From NCBI GenBank assembly GCA_026397855.1, contig JAPLUA010000119.1, positions 1-14,669 on the forward strand: DNA of 14,669 bases. The letters run 5' to 3'. Origin of the DNA: Verrucomicrobiota bacterium (GTDB lineage Bacteria > Verrucomicrobiota > Verrucomicrobiia > Limisphaerales > UBA8199). Position 1 is the first letter of the stretch. Each line of letters starts with the position of its first letter. The position numbers and the translations under genes were made by a program. The notes below the pieces were generated by a model that made no database searches, was not told the DNA's origin, and worked only from the letters and a program-made list of their open reading frames with translations. Below are positions 1 through 8,100 of the stretch, one piece after another.

Positions 1-929
1 GTTTACAGCGCCAACACCCCGGACTTCATTGACTTCTATGGCCGCCACACCGTGATCGAGCACGGTGTTTTCATGCATGTCTCCAACATCAATGTCCAAC
101 GGTCCGAGGACGGCGCGCTCCACGCGATAGCCACTGCCCTGGTGGGCGGCAGGCAGGCCAACAAGCCGGTTTATTTCCTCAGCCCGGACGGCAAGAACTG
201 GAACGGGTCACCCGAACCCTGCACCGCGGGGATATCCAATATCGTGGCCATGGATGGCTACCCCGCTTATGACGAGGGAGATGAAAACGGCGCGAACGTC
301 CTGCTGCGTGACAACGGCAAATGGGCCCTTTACTTTACCAACTGGAGAGACCCCGGAAAATGCTACCGCGCCGAGGGCGATACTCCGGCCCATTTCAAAC
401 TGGCCGGCCTCGCTCTGAATACCTCGCATGCGGTCACCGATGTGAAGAGGATTGCTACGTTATGGCCCTGCACAAGAAGGGCGATGTGACGGGCGCAAAT
501 GACAACGACAAGCTTTGGTTCAGTCTTTCCCCCGACGGCAAGACCTTCGGCCCGGAGCAGCGAATGCCTGGCGCGCGCGACGAGGCGGATCGTTACATCT
601 TTTCCGTCGGTTTTCTTGCGCGTAAAGACAGGATCCTTGGCGTTCTCTACGGGGCCGGCGCCTCGGAGCGTTGCGAGCGGAATCAAATCTTCGCCCACTG
701 GCTTCAGAAGCGGGTGGTGCTGACCGCGCGGCGTGAATACACCCGCGGCAACGGCCTCCAATTCGAAGCTGCTGGCGCCCTGGGACCGGACCGCCAATGG
801 TTCAGGCTGCCCCACGGAGCAACCTTCGAGGGGACCATTACCGTTTACGCCGAGGATGGAGTTACGCAGCTTGGCACCCGGCCTGTCGCCCTGGAGCCCG
901 GCGTTGCCTATCGTTTGGCCTGGAAGTAA
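1..929 (+). pseudogene. Partial, frameshifted propeller-type glycosidase-like protein
   Basis: The gene is open from the left edge of the window, so its 5' part lies outside. It reads in frame 1 to about base 447 and continues in frame 3 to the TAA at 927-929. Both halves read as one protein: SPDGKNW in the first half matches SPDGKTF in the second, and such blade-like repeats with short Asp/Gly turns suggest a beta-propeller of the GH43/GH32/sialidase type. About 50 residues at the end look like a small beta-sandwich. One extra A within 445-449 would restore V-K-K-D-C-Y-V-M. No slippery heptamer is present, so programmed frameshifting is unlikely; the break is either a real mutation or a sequence error. 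Catalytic residues cannot be assigned. The substrate is unknown, and the propeller assignment is moderate to weak. Confidence 0.6.
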
Positions 930-983
930 CCGCCGGCCTCGGTCAAGGCGCCCGCAGGGCATTCCCGGGCCACAGATATTCAG

Positions 984-1008
984 TTGCGCTGCGCAAGCAT
1001 TTGTGCAA
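984..1008. promoter_or_regulatory. Palindrome upstream of the DUF4412 gene
   Basis: TTGCGC-T-GCGCAA (984-996) is a perfect palindrome with one central base. TTGTGCAA (1001-1008), an imperfect variant, follows four bases later. The pair sits 21-46 bases before the ATG at 1030, where an operator or promoter would lie. No convincing -35/-10 pair was found, so a regulatory role is inferred from position alone. Confidence 0.25.
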
Positions 1009-1029
1009 GGTATTAGTCATAACAAATCT

Positions 1030-1875
1030 ATGCGTAAGATAATCACGAATCCAATGTTTGCGTTGTTCCTCTCCGCCGGGTCGGTCCTGGCGCAGTTTGA
1101 AGGCGTCATGGAAATGAAAACGACCACTTCCGGCCAGGGCGCCGAGTTCGGCGGCGGCGGCACGATGGTGGCCGCGGTCTCGAAAGCGGGCACCCGCTGC
1201 GAAATGAACATGCAGATGGGTGGGATGGGGATGAAGATGGTGGTGCTGCAGAAAACCGACACCCCCGACCTGGCCTACCACATCAATGACGCGCAGAAAA
1301 CTTACACGGAGATCAATCTGGCCAAGATGCGCGAAAAGGCCGGCACCGGGGCCGACGAGAGCAAGTACACGGTCGAGAAGCTCGGCCAGGAAACCATCCT
1401 TGGCTACAAGACCGTGCATGTGCTGGTCAAGGAGCAAACCACTGACAACGCGACGGGTAAGACGACCGAGATGTGGACGGCCAAGGATCTCATGGATTAC
1501 GCCACGTTCAGCAAGTGGCAGGTGCGCCGGGGTAAAGGAGCCGGCGACGAGGGTTTGGCCAAGGCCCTGAAAGATGCCGGGGCCGACGGGCTGCCGCTGA
1601 AATCCATCATGACAATGCCGGGGGGCGTCAAGGTCACCATGGAAGTTGTGAAGCTCGACAAGAAATCACTCCCTGCCTCGACCTTCGAGATTCCCGCCGA
1701 CTACACCAAGTCCGAGGGTGAAATGATGGGGATGATGGGCGGCATGACAGGCCCGGGCGCCGATGCGGGGATGAAGAAGGTGGATGACGCCCGCCAGAAG
1801 ATGCAGGAGGCCATGAAGAATATGTCCCCGGAGCAGCGCGAGATGATTGAGAAGATGATGAAGCAGCGCCAGTAG
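1030..1875 (+). CDS. Secreted DUF4412-type protein, Met-rich
   Basis: 281 residues. The ATG at 1030 was chosen because it starts a clear signal peptide (MRKIITNPMFALFLSAGSVLA, cleaved before QFEG), so the mature protein is periplasmic or exported. The frame is open further upstream but not convincingly coding. The body has the DUF4412 pattern: an EGVMEMKT start, a conserved GQETILGYKTVHVLV stretch around residue 120, a MWTAKDL segment, and an EIPADY end to the domain. DUF4412 has no established function. Two Met/Gly-rich patches stand out, at residues 59-71 (MNMQMGGMGMKM) and 232-240 (MMGMMGGM). The tail after residue 250 is charged and helical (MSPEQREMIEKMMKQ). There is no strong Shine-Dalgarno. 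The gene stands alone between the broken gene upstream and a convergent neighbour. Family call fairly sure, role unknown. Confidence 0.8.
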   Translation: MRKIITNPMFALFLSAGSVLAQFEGVMEMKTTTSGQGAEFGGGGTMVAAVSKAGTRCEMNMQMGGMGMKMVVLQKTDTPDLAYHINDAQKTYTEINLAKMREKAGTGADESKYTVEKLGQETILGYKTVHVLVKEQTTDNATGKTTEMWTAKDLMDYATFSKWQVRRGKGAGDEGLAKALKDAGADGLPLKSIMTMPGGVKVTMEVVKLDKKSLPASTFEIPADYTKSEGEMMGMMGGMTGPGADAGMKKVDDARQKMQEAMKNMSPEQREMIEKMMKQRQ

Positions 1876-1876
1876 G

Positions 1877-2118
1877 GAAATCCGAAGCCCGAAATCCGAA
1901 TCATCAACCGCAGAGCAAAGAGCGCATAGAAAGGAACTTGTGATGCTTCCGAACTGAAGGACGGCTTCACCTGCCGGGTGAAGAGACGAGTTATCCCATT
2001 CATTCATAACTATCTGGCTTTGCTTTGTGGTTAACTCAACTCCCGAGTTCAGGATCAGAACTTCTGTCGGGGAACTGCTGCCGGTCAGGGAGAATTCGGA
2101 TTTCGGATTTCGGATTTC
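1877..2118. repeat. Nested inverted-repeat element between convergent genes
   Basis: The left end carries GAAATCCGAA twice (1877-1886, 1891-1900). The right end carries its reverse complement TTCGGATTTC three times, overlapping (2095-2104, 2102-2111, 2109-2118). Just inside, ACCGCAGAGCAAAG (from 1907) is mirrored by GCTTTGCTTTGTGGTT (2018-2033). Near the middle is a perfect hairpin, CTTCACC-TGCCG-GGTGAAG (1965-1983). The result is a roughly 240-bp MITE-like layout with no coding capacity of its own. The minus-strand gene takes its stop codon (2117-2119) from the right end. It could act as a bidirectional transcript end, but there is no T-tract. Confidence 0.5.
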
Positions 2119-2947
2119 ATCCCCTCCTCCAAACCACCCCCTCGGGCGGTTCGTAGATGAAACAGCCGCCGGGGCAGCGGGTGCGCGGATGCAGCAGGAA
2201 CTGCCGTATGTGTTCCGCAAACGGGCGGAGGACAGGGTGGGGCCGCCCATCAAAGTCGAGGGCTCTTTCGAGCCGGGAGTGAAACCGGTTGATGGCCTTG
2301 CGGACGTTGTCCGCGGCGCGGACGGCGTTGTCTCTCGATCGGCGGGCGTGGCGCCGCTTGTATTCGGCGATTGCCTCCAGGTCGCGCAGCGCCTCCTGTT
2401 TCACCCGCTCAATTTCCGTCTCCGAATCCAGGATGGCTTCCAGTACCCGTTCCTTGCGGACCAGGGACCGCAGAATCTCGGCGTCGTCGCGGGCGAGCCC
2501 GGGTTCCTGGAGACGGGTCAGGATATCGTCCCGCGCGGCCTGCCCGGTCGCCCCGTCGGCAAGTTGCGGCAGGCGAGCCTGCCGGGGATAGAGCGCGGGG
2601 ATTCGGGCGATGAGGTCAAGGGCGTGGATGGGCTGCGGCGGCGGGTTGAGGAGCAGGGAGGCCACGAAGAGAAGTCCCTGCTCGTGCACAAGGTTGGCCT
2701 GCAGGCCCGTGTAGGTGAGGCTCCATGCCCGCAGGCCCTTGCGGATGGCATAGAGTGGCGGCGTTGAGTTTTGAGCATTCATAGGTGCGGGTGTCGGGAT
2801 AGGACGGATGGCGAGGGCGGTGACGGCGATCGTGATGGGAAATGAGGCGTGGCAGAACGGGCAGGCGCAGGGGACGCTCGCCGGGGAGCCGGGGACGTGC
2901 CGCTGCGGGCCATCGCAGCCGTTGGATATGACCGTAGTCGTGCGCAT
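2117..2947 (-). CDS. Hypothetical protein: zinc-ribbon-like start, winged-helix-like/Arg-rich domain
   Basis: 276 residues if started at the ATG at 2947. An ATG at 2782 (MNAQNSTPPLY) would leave 221 residues, and the frame stays open up to a GTG at 3139. The 2947 start is preferred because residues 1-40 resemble a degenerate MJ0042-type zinc ribbon (CDGPQRHVP...CPFCHASFPI; Cys 11, 27, 29, 32). From residue about 64, the IRKGLRAWSLTYTG...HEQGLLFVASLL...PIHALDL pattern resembles a small winged-helix-like domain found at the end of some bacterial ATPase regulators. A charged, probably coiled-coil helix follows. The Arg/Asn-rich AVRAADNVRKAIN, the HI-RQFLL stretch and a terminal CFIYEP...VVW fit the end of that same domain. 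This family link is from memory. DNA or protein binding is possible; the target is unknown. Confidence 0.65.
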   Translation of the reverse strand: MRTTTVISNGCDGPQRHVPGSPASVPCACPFCHASFPITIAVTALAIRPIPTPAPMNAQNSTPPLYAIRKGLRAWSLTYTGLQANLVHEQGLLFVASLLLNPPPQPIHALDLIARIPALYPRQARLPQLADGATGQAARDDILTRLQEPGLARDDAEILRSLVRKERVLEAILDSETEIERVKQEALRDLEAIAEYKRRHARRSRDNAVRAADNVRKAINRFHSRLERALDFDGRPHPVLRPFAEHIRQFLLHPRTRCPGGCFIYEPPEGVVWRRG

Positions 2948-2953
2948 GTGGCC

Positions 2954-2959
2954 ACTATA
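2954..2959 (-). promoter_or_regulatory. Possible -10 element, leaderless start
   Basis: On the minus strand TATAGT ends seven bases before the ATG at 2947, which would place the transcript start at or next to the start codon. No -35-like hexamer is seen at the expected spacing and no Shine-Dalgarno precedes the ATG. Weak evidence. Confidence 0.2.
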
Positions 2960-3131
2960 AGGGCGCCCGCCCGCGCCCCCGCCCGCGGCCGGGCGCCCTG
3001 CCGGCTTATCCTCTGCAGACAGGCAACCCGTTATGAACGGCAGTGGCTGGTTGCGCCTCCCTGTGGCTCCCTGTGACAGCAAACAACGGGCACAGAAAGA
3101 CAGAAAACGGGTAGTCGCCCTTTGCGACATT

Positions 3132-3150
3132 GTCCCCACTTCATGGGACT
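3132..3150 (+). repeat. 19-nt repeat, copy 1 (upstream of the triple-repeat protein)
   Basis: GTCCCCACTTCATGGGACT, identical to 13681-13699. It contains CCCA-CTTCA-TGGG, a short stem with a five-base loop. A -10-like TATATT (3173-3178) lies 22 bases downstream, and the ATG of the next gene lies 89 bases after the repeat. The perfect TTGACA at 3178-3183 has no -10 partner downstream. The stretch 2948-3239 otherwise shows nothing coding; its middle is very GC-rich. Confidence 0.6.
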
Positions 3151-3172
3151 AGGTAAAGAATCAGGCTCTGCT

Positions 3173-3178
3173 TATATT
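3173..3178 (+). promoter_or_regulatory. Candidate -10 hexamer for the triple-repeat protein
   Basis: TATATT matches the sigma-70 -10 consensus at five of six positions. It would give a 5' leader of roughly 55 bases before the ATG at 3240. No good -35 is found 17 bases upstream; the 19-nt repeat ends 22 bases upstream and may take that role as an activator site. Inferred. Confidence 0.3.
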
Positions 3179-3239
3179 TGACAACATGCGGTGAGCATAC
3201 CCGCCTGCCGCGAGAACTGTAATTACGCAGATAACCTTT

Positions 3240-5027
3240 ATGAAGCGAATCGTAAGATTGTCATTAACCTCACTGGCCCTGGCCTCCGGCCTGACGATGG
3301 TCAACTCGACCCGGGCGGATACCCCGATCACCACCTTCGACAATTTTGTTCCCAACGCCCTATACCCTTCCTGGTCCGCGGGAACAGCTATTGCCACTCC
3401 GACCAATTACATTATCACTGCGACCGGGTATGGCAGCCTTTGGAAACAGCTCGGTCCGCCGCCCATTAACGGCGCGGGCAACTCGAACATCGTGGTGGAT
3501 GTCAATTTGAGCGGCTCCGCGGGGGCTGATGGAAAGCTGGGCGTGATTGTTGATCTCAAGGACGCCGACAACACCCAGATCAGCTACCGTTGGTACGGGC
3601 GTAGCACGGGCCATCATATCCTGGTGGGCAATTTGTTCTCTACCAATGTTCCAGCCACGGATAACGGCGTGATTATTACCAACAACCTGTACCGGATCGT
3701 GACCAACGCCGCCGGGACTACTGCGGGCCTGGATCTGACCGCCCTCTGGCATCTCAACCTGGAGCTTGATCCCAGCACCTACGCCGTGGCCTACACCTTG
3801 CAGTGGAATGACCTGCGGTTGACCTCCGGGAGCGGTGGTTCGACCGGCGTCTGCGCGGTCGTCAGCGCCTTCGATAACACGGTCCTGAGCGGTCTCTACG
3901 GCAGTTGGACAGCGCAAACCCCCACCCCCACGAATTTGCAGGTGACCGCCACGGGTTGGGGCGGTGGCTGGTCCGCGGTGACTCCCAATATCAACACCAC
4001 CTCCAACAAGACCCTCCAGTTGAACGTGACGCTGACCGCGCCGGCCGCGGCAAACGGAAAGCTGGGCCCGATTGTGGTCCTGGAAGATGGCGACGGCACG
4101 CAGCTCAAGTATGCCTGGTATGGCCAGACTCCGGGCACGAACCTGGTTCTATCCAGCGTCTTGAGCGGGGGAACCATTGCCGTGGCAGGATCCGTGGCCG
4201 GTTTCGACTTCTCCACCATCAAATACTATAACCTGCAGCTCGACCCGAGCAGTTATGCCGGTAGCTATACCGTGGCGTGGAACGATCTTTCGATCATAGG
4301 CTGCGATAACACCAACAGCGAAACGGGGTTCTGTGCGACGGTCTGCTCCTTCAAGAACTTCTTCATGTCGGGAGACTACGGGAACTGGTCCAGCGCCAAT
4401 GAAATCTCCACCCCGGATTATTGGGAGATGAGCGCCAGCGGTTTCGGCGGCGGTTACAGTTCCCTCTACCCCAACCTCACCACCACGTCCAACCGGACCT
4501 TGCAATTGAACGTGACCCTCATCGCACCCGCCGCAGCCAATGGCAAGCTCGGCCCCATCGTGGTGCTGCAGGACGCCGACGGAACCCAGTTGAACTATGC
4601 CTGGTACGGCCAAAGCCCCGGCACCAACCTCGTGTTGACGAAAGCCTTGAACGCAGGCGCACCGGTCGGGGGGCAGCCGGGAACCACGGCGGGGTTTGAT
4701 TTCGGCAGCATCGCCTTCTTCCACCTGCAATTGGATTCCGGCAGTTATGCGGACACCTACACCATCCAGGCGAATGATCTCTCGATCATCGGATGCCCGC
4801 CGGTGATTATCCAGATCACCGCTTTCAGTTATGACCCGGTGAGCGGACAATTCAACCTCACCTGGTCCTCGGAAAATGGCGCGACCTACGCCATCCAGAC
4901 CTCGAGCGACCTGGGTACCACATTCGCCGACGCATACACCGGTATCGCATCGGGCGGGGCGAGCACTAGCGTGTCCATTACACCCCTTGATCCGGCCCGG
5001 ACCTTTATTCGCATCCGCAAGGAATGA
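3240..5027 (+). CDS. Secreted protein with three copies of an unassigned beta-rich domain
   Basis: 595 residues. The ATG at 3240 gives a good signal peptide (residues 1 to about 26, cut near STRA|DTP). No Shine-Dalgarno is visible. Three tandem domains of about 160 residues follow, at roughly 28-200, 204-357 and 364-520. Each opens with a (C-A-V/T-V) S-F-DN/KN motif, contains GNW/GSW, a NGKLGPIVVL-D-DGTQL-YAWYGQ-PGTNLVL core, and closes with L-LD-SYA-TY...NDLSIIGC. Cys205 and Cys365 are exactly 160 residues apart, and Cys355 and Cys519 may pair with them. Copies 2 and 3 are close; copy 1 is more diverged. The tail (about 526-595, FNLTWSSENGATYAIQTSSDL...FIRIRK) is the small beta-sandwich that ends many verrucomicrobial secreted proteins. 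The fold suggests carbohydrate binding, but no family is recognised. A terminator separates it from the glycosidase gene. Confidence 0.85.
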   Translation: MKRIVRLSLTSLALASGLTMVNSTRADTPITTFDNFVPNALYPSWSAGTAIATPTNYIITATGYGSLWKQLGPPPINGAGNSNIVVDVNLSGSAGADGKLGVIVDLKDADNTQISYRWYGRSTGHHILVGNLFSTNVPATDNGVIITNNLYRIVTNAAGTTAGLDLTALWHLNLELDPSTYAVAYTLQWNDLRLTSGSGGSTGVCAVVSAFDNTVLSGLYGSWTAQTPTPTNLQVTATGWGGGWSAVTPNINTTSNKTLQLNVTLTAPAAANGKLGPIVVLEDGDGTQLKYAWYGQTPGTNLVLSSVLSGGTIAVAGSVAGFDFSTIKYYNLQLDPSSYAGSYTVAWNDLSIIGCDNTNSETGFCATVCSFKNFFMSGDYGNWSSANEISTPDYWEMSASGFGGGYSSLYPNLTTTSNRTLQLNVTLIAPAAANGKLGPIVVLQDADGTQLNYAWYGQSPGTNLVLTKALNAGAPVGGQPGTTAGFDFGSIAFFHLQLDSGSYADTYTIQANDLSIIGCPPVIIQITAFSYDPVSGQFNLTWSSENGATYAIQTSSDLGTTFADAYTGIASGGASTSVSITPLDPARTFIRIRKE

Positions 5028-5062
5028 GGGCGGCTGGTTGATACCGATCTGCAAGCGCATGA

Positions 5063-5089
5063 AGCCAGCGGGCATTGCCTGCTGGCTTT
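5063..5089 (+). terminator. Hairpin terminator after the triple-repeat protein
   Basis: AGCCAGCGGG (5063-5072) pairs with CCTGCTGGCT (5078-5087) over ten base pairs, one of them G-U, around a CATTG loop. The 3' arm runs into TTTCGCTT, a weak T-tract. It begins 36 bases after the TGA at 5025-5027. Confidence 0.6.
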
Positions 5090-5159
5090 CGCTTCCGTTG
5101 GGTTTAGCGGCAATGCCACGGCCAGTTGCCTATGGGGTTGTCGTTTGCGGTGGAGGGTC

Positions 5160-5165
5160 TATATT
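5160..5165 (+). promoter_or_regulatory. Candidate -10 hexamer for the glycosidase operon
   Basis: TATATT, the same hexamer as at 3173, lies after the terminator and before the glycosidase gene. Transcription would start near 5172. That makes an ATG start at 5173 leaderless and gives an ATG start at 5224 a leader of about 50 bases. No clear -35 is seen. Confidence 0.3.
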
Positions 5166-5172
5166 GGAAAGC

Positions 5173-8100
5173 ATGAAGAAAGCGGCTGCCCTGTGCTGTG
5201 CATGGCAGGTGCTCTCGCATAGCATGTCACGTTTCACCGCAATTGTGTTGCTGGTCGCCTTCTCCTGTTCTGCCCGGGCCGGTTCGGGCGCGGTTGTGCC
5301 CTGGACCACCTACGAGGCGGAGGCGATGACCACCACCGGCCTGACCCTGGGCCCCCAGTACAGCCCGAACGTCGTCGCCAGCGAAGCCTCCGGTCGCAAA
5401 TGCGTCCAGATCGGCGGCACGGGGCAATACGTTCAGTTCACCGCCCTGGCGGCGGCCAACTCGATGGTGGTGCGCTACAGCATCCCGGATGCCGCCGCTG
5501 GCGGCGGCGTAGATTCCACCATCAGCCTCTACAAGAACGGAGTGTTGCAAGGCAAACTGCCGGTGACCTCCAGGTATTCATGGCTCTATGGCGCTTATCC
5601 TTTTACCAATAGCCCCGCGAGCGGCGTCCCCAGGAACTTCTTTGATGAGGTGCGGACCAACGGCCTGACTATCAGCGCCGGCGACGTGATCAGACTCCAA
5701 AAGGATGCCACAGACACCTCTTCCTATTACATCATTGACCTGGTTGACCTGGAGAACGTTCCTGCGGCGCTGACGCAGCCGGCGAACTCCCTTGCCATCA
5801 TGAGCGACGGCGCGGGCGGCGCGGGCGCAACCGACGACACCGCCGCCTTGGTGAGCTGTGTTTCCGCCGCTAACAGCCAGGGCAAGAGCGTCTGGCTGCC
5901 GCCAGGCACTTACAAAATCACGTCAGCGGTCAGCCTCCCGTCCAACATCGCGATACGTGGCGCGGGCATGTGGTATTCCACGCTCGCAGGGGATGCCTCC
6001 GTTTATGGAACAGCCGGGAGACGGGTTGCGTTGAACGGAAACGGAAGCAACATTCAGCTTGCCGACTTCGCCATCCTGGGCAGGCTGGCCTACCGCAGCG
6101 ACACCGAGCCGAACGACGGCCTGGGCGGATCCTACGGCACCGGCTCGACCATCTCGCGCCTTTGGGTGGAGCATGCCAAGACCGGGGCGTGGATCGTCAA
6201 TTCGCAGGGCCTGGTGGTGGACGGCTGCCGGTTTCGCAACACCATTGCCGATGGCATCAACTTCTGCGTCGGCATGCGCAGTTCGACCATTACGAATTGC
6301 ACCGCCCGTGGAACAGGCGACGACTGCTTCGCGATCTGGCCGGCCACCTACACTTCGCAAACCTACACCCCCGGGCTGAATGTCATCACCCATTGCACGG
6401 GGCAGATGCCCTTCCTGGCGAATGGCGGCGCGATCTATGGGGGCGCCAGCAACCGGATCGAGGACTGCCTTTTCCAGGACATGCCCTACGGCTGCGGCAT
6501 ACTCTTCAGCACCACGTTTGCCGTGGGGGCCAATAATTTTAGCGGCATCACGATTGCCCAGCGGTGCGACCTGAACCGGTGCGGCGGGTTTGATTCCGGC
6601 GTATCCTGGCGTGGGGCGGTGCAGCTCTGCCTCGACAACAAGAGCCTTTCCGGGGTGAACCTGAACAACCTGAACATCAGCAACAGCATCTCGGACGGCT
6701 TAAGCATCGTTGCCCCGGGAAGCAATGCCGGGACCGGCGTGGGCACGCTGGCGAATGCGATCATGTCGTATGTGAGCATACCCAATTACGGCCTTGGCCA
6801 GAGCGGGCGGCATGGCCTCTGGGCGCGCAGCGACGCCATCGGCAGCATGACGGTGAGCAATTCGGCCATTGCGGAATACCAGGATGATTCCGCGAACTTC
6901 GCCTTCGCTTTCGTGACCTCCAGCATCCCCGTCACGGTGCAGTCGAGCCCTGCTGGCCGCTCTTTCACCGTGGACGGAACCTCCTATTCCAGCGCGCAGG
7001 CGTTCAACTGGACGCCGGGATCGAGCCATGCGATCGGCGCCGCTTCGACTCAGAGCGGCGGAACGGGCACGCAATATGTCTGGGCCGCGTGGAGCGATGC
7101 TGGGGCGATCTCCCACGCGGTTGTCCCCGTGGCAGCCACGAATTACACAGTGACCTTTGCGACGCAATACTTCCTGACCATGAACGCCGGCGCGGGTGGC
7201 AGCGTGGGTCCAGGGGGAATGTGGACGAACAGCGGTGCGAATGTCAGCATCAGCGCCACGGCTTCCAATGGCTATACCTTCAGCGGCTGGACCGGCAGCG
7301 GGAGCGGGTCCTATTCCGGGGGCAGCAATCCCGCCTCAGTCACCATGGGCGGGCCGATCACCCAGGTCGCCGCCTTTTCCAGCCCGCAGGTGCAGGTGCT
7401 GGCTTTTGTGGCGCAGCCCGGAAACGTGGCTGAGGGAGCAAAGCTAACCCCCGGCGTGGAGGTTCAAGCCGCCGGCGCGAGCGGGCAATCGCTCTCCAAC
7501 GCCTGGATTACTCTGTCGCTCGGCAGCGGCGCCGGGAACCTGGCAGGAACATTGACGCGGGTGACCGATGTCAGCGGAATCGCGCGCTTCGACGATTTGA
7601 TCTTCAGCCAGGCCGGTCCCAAGACTCTCGCGGCCACGGCGCTGACCGGCAGCGCTGCGCCTGCGAGCAGCAGCTCTTTCAGGGTCATCGGGGCGGCAGC
7701 CGCGCTGGCCTTCACCACCCAGCCTGGTTCGGCCGTTGCCGGTCTTCCATTCGGCCGGCAGCCTGTTCTTAAAGCGGTGGATGCCTTCGGGAGCCCAACC
7801 ACGAATGGCTTGCCGGTCAGCCTCCAGGTTTACGTCGGGCTGACCAATGGCGCGGGCGCTCTTTCCGGAACGACCGGCTACGACATCGGTACGAGTGGCG
7901 GCAACGGGGTGGCGCCCTTCGGCGGGCTGGCGATTGACACGGCCGGCACGAATCAACTGTTCGCCTCAACGACCTCGGGTTCTGCCGGAGCGCCTGTCGC
8001 GGGAATGAGCGTCTGGCTGGATGGGAGCGCCGTGTCGTCCGTGCAGACAAATGCCGGCGGGATTGTGACCAACTGGCTGGATCGGAGCGGCAATGGAAAC

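Noticed and set aside
445..455. Programmed -1 frameshift
   Set aside because: There is no X-XXY-YYZ slippery heptamer and no obvious downstream hairpin, so a mutation or sequence error is simpler.
733..1029. Upstream extension of the DUF4412-type gene
   Set aside because: It overlaps the end of the preceding gene in another frame and would bury the clear signal peptide that starts at 1030.
2027..2767. 246-codon plus-strand frame
   Set aside because: Overlaps the minus-strand gene, which has a coherent domain pattern; it also begins inside the repeat element.
2948..3139. N-terminal extension of the minus-strand gene to a GTG at 3139
   Set aside because: The added residues are low-complexity Arg/Gly/Pro sequence encoded by very GC-rich DNA, and the start would lie in the 19-nt repeat.
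3178..3183. Perfect TTGACA as a -35 box
   Set aside because: No AT-rich -10 hexamer lies 15-19 bases downstream; that stretch is CCGCCTGCCG.
3321..4796. CRISPR-like or DNA-level tandem repeat
   Set aside because: The repetition is at protein level with about 480-base spacing and many synonymous differences; there are no short identical units with spacers anywhere in the window.
4149..5075. 308-codon minus-strand frame
   Set aside because: Shadow of the triple-repeat protein; its composition mirrors the codon pattern of the opposite strand and it has no motifs.
4876..5172. Extension of the glycosidase start to 4876
   Set aside because: It overlaps the end of the upstream gene and crosses the terminator hairpin; the signal peptide begins later.
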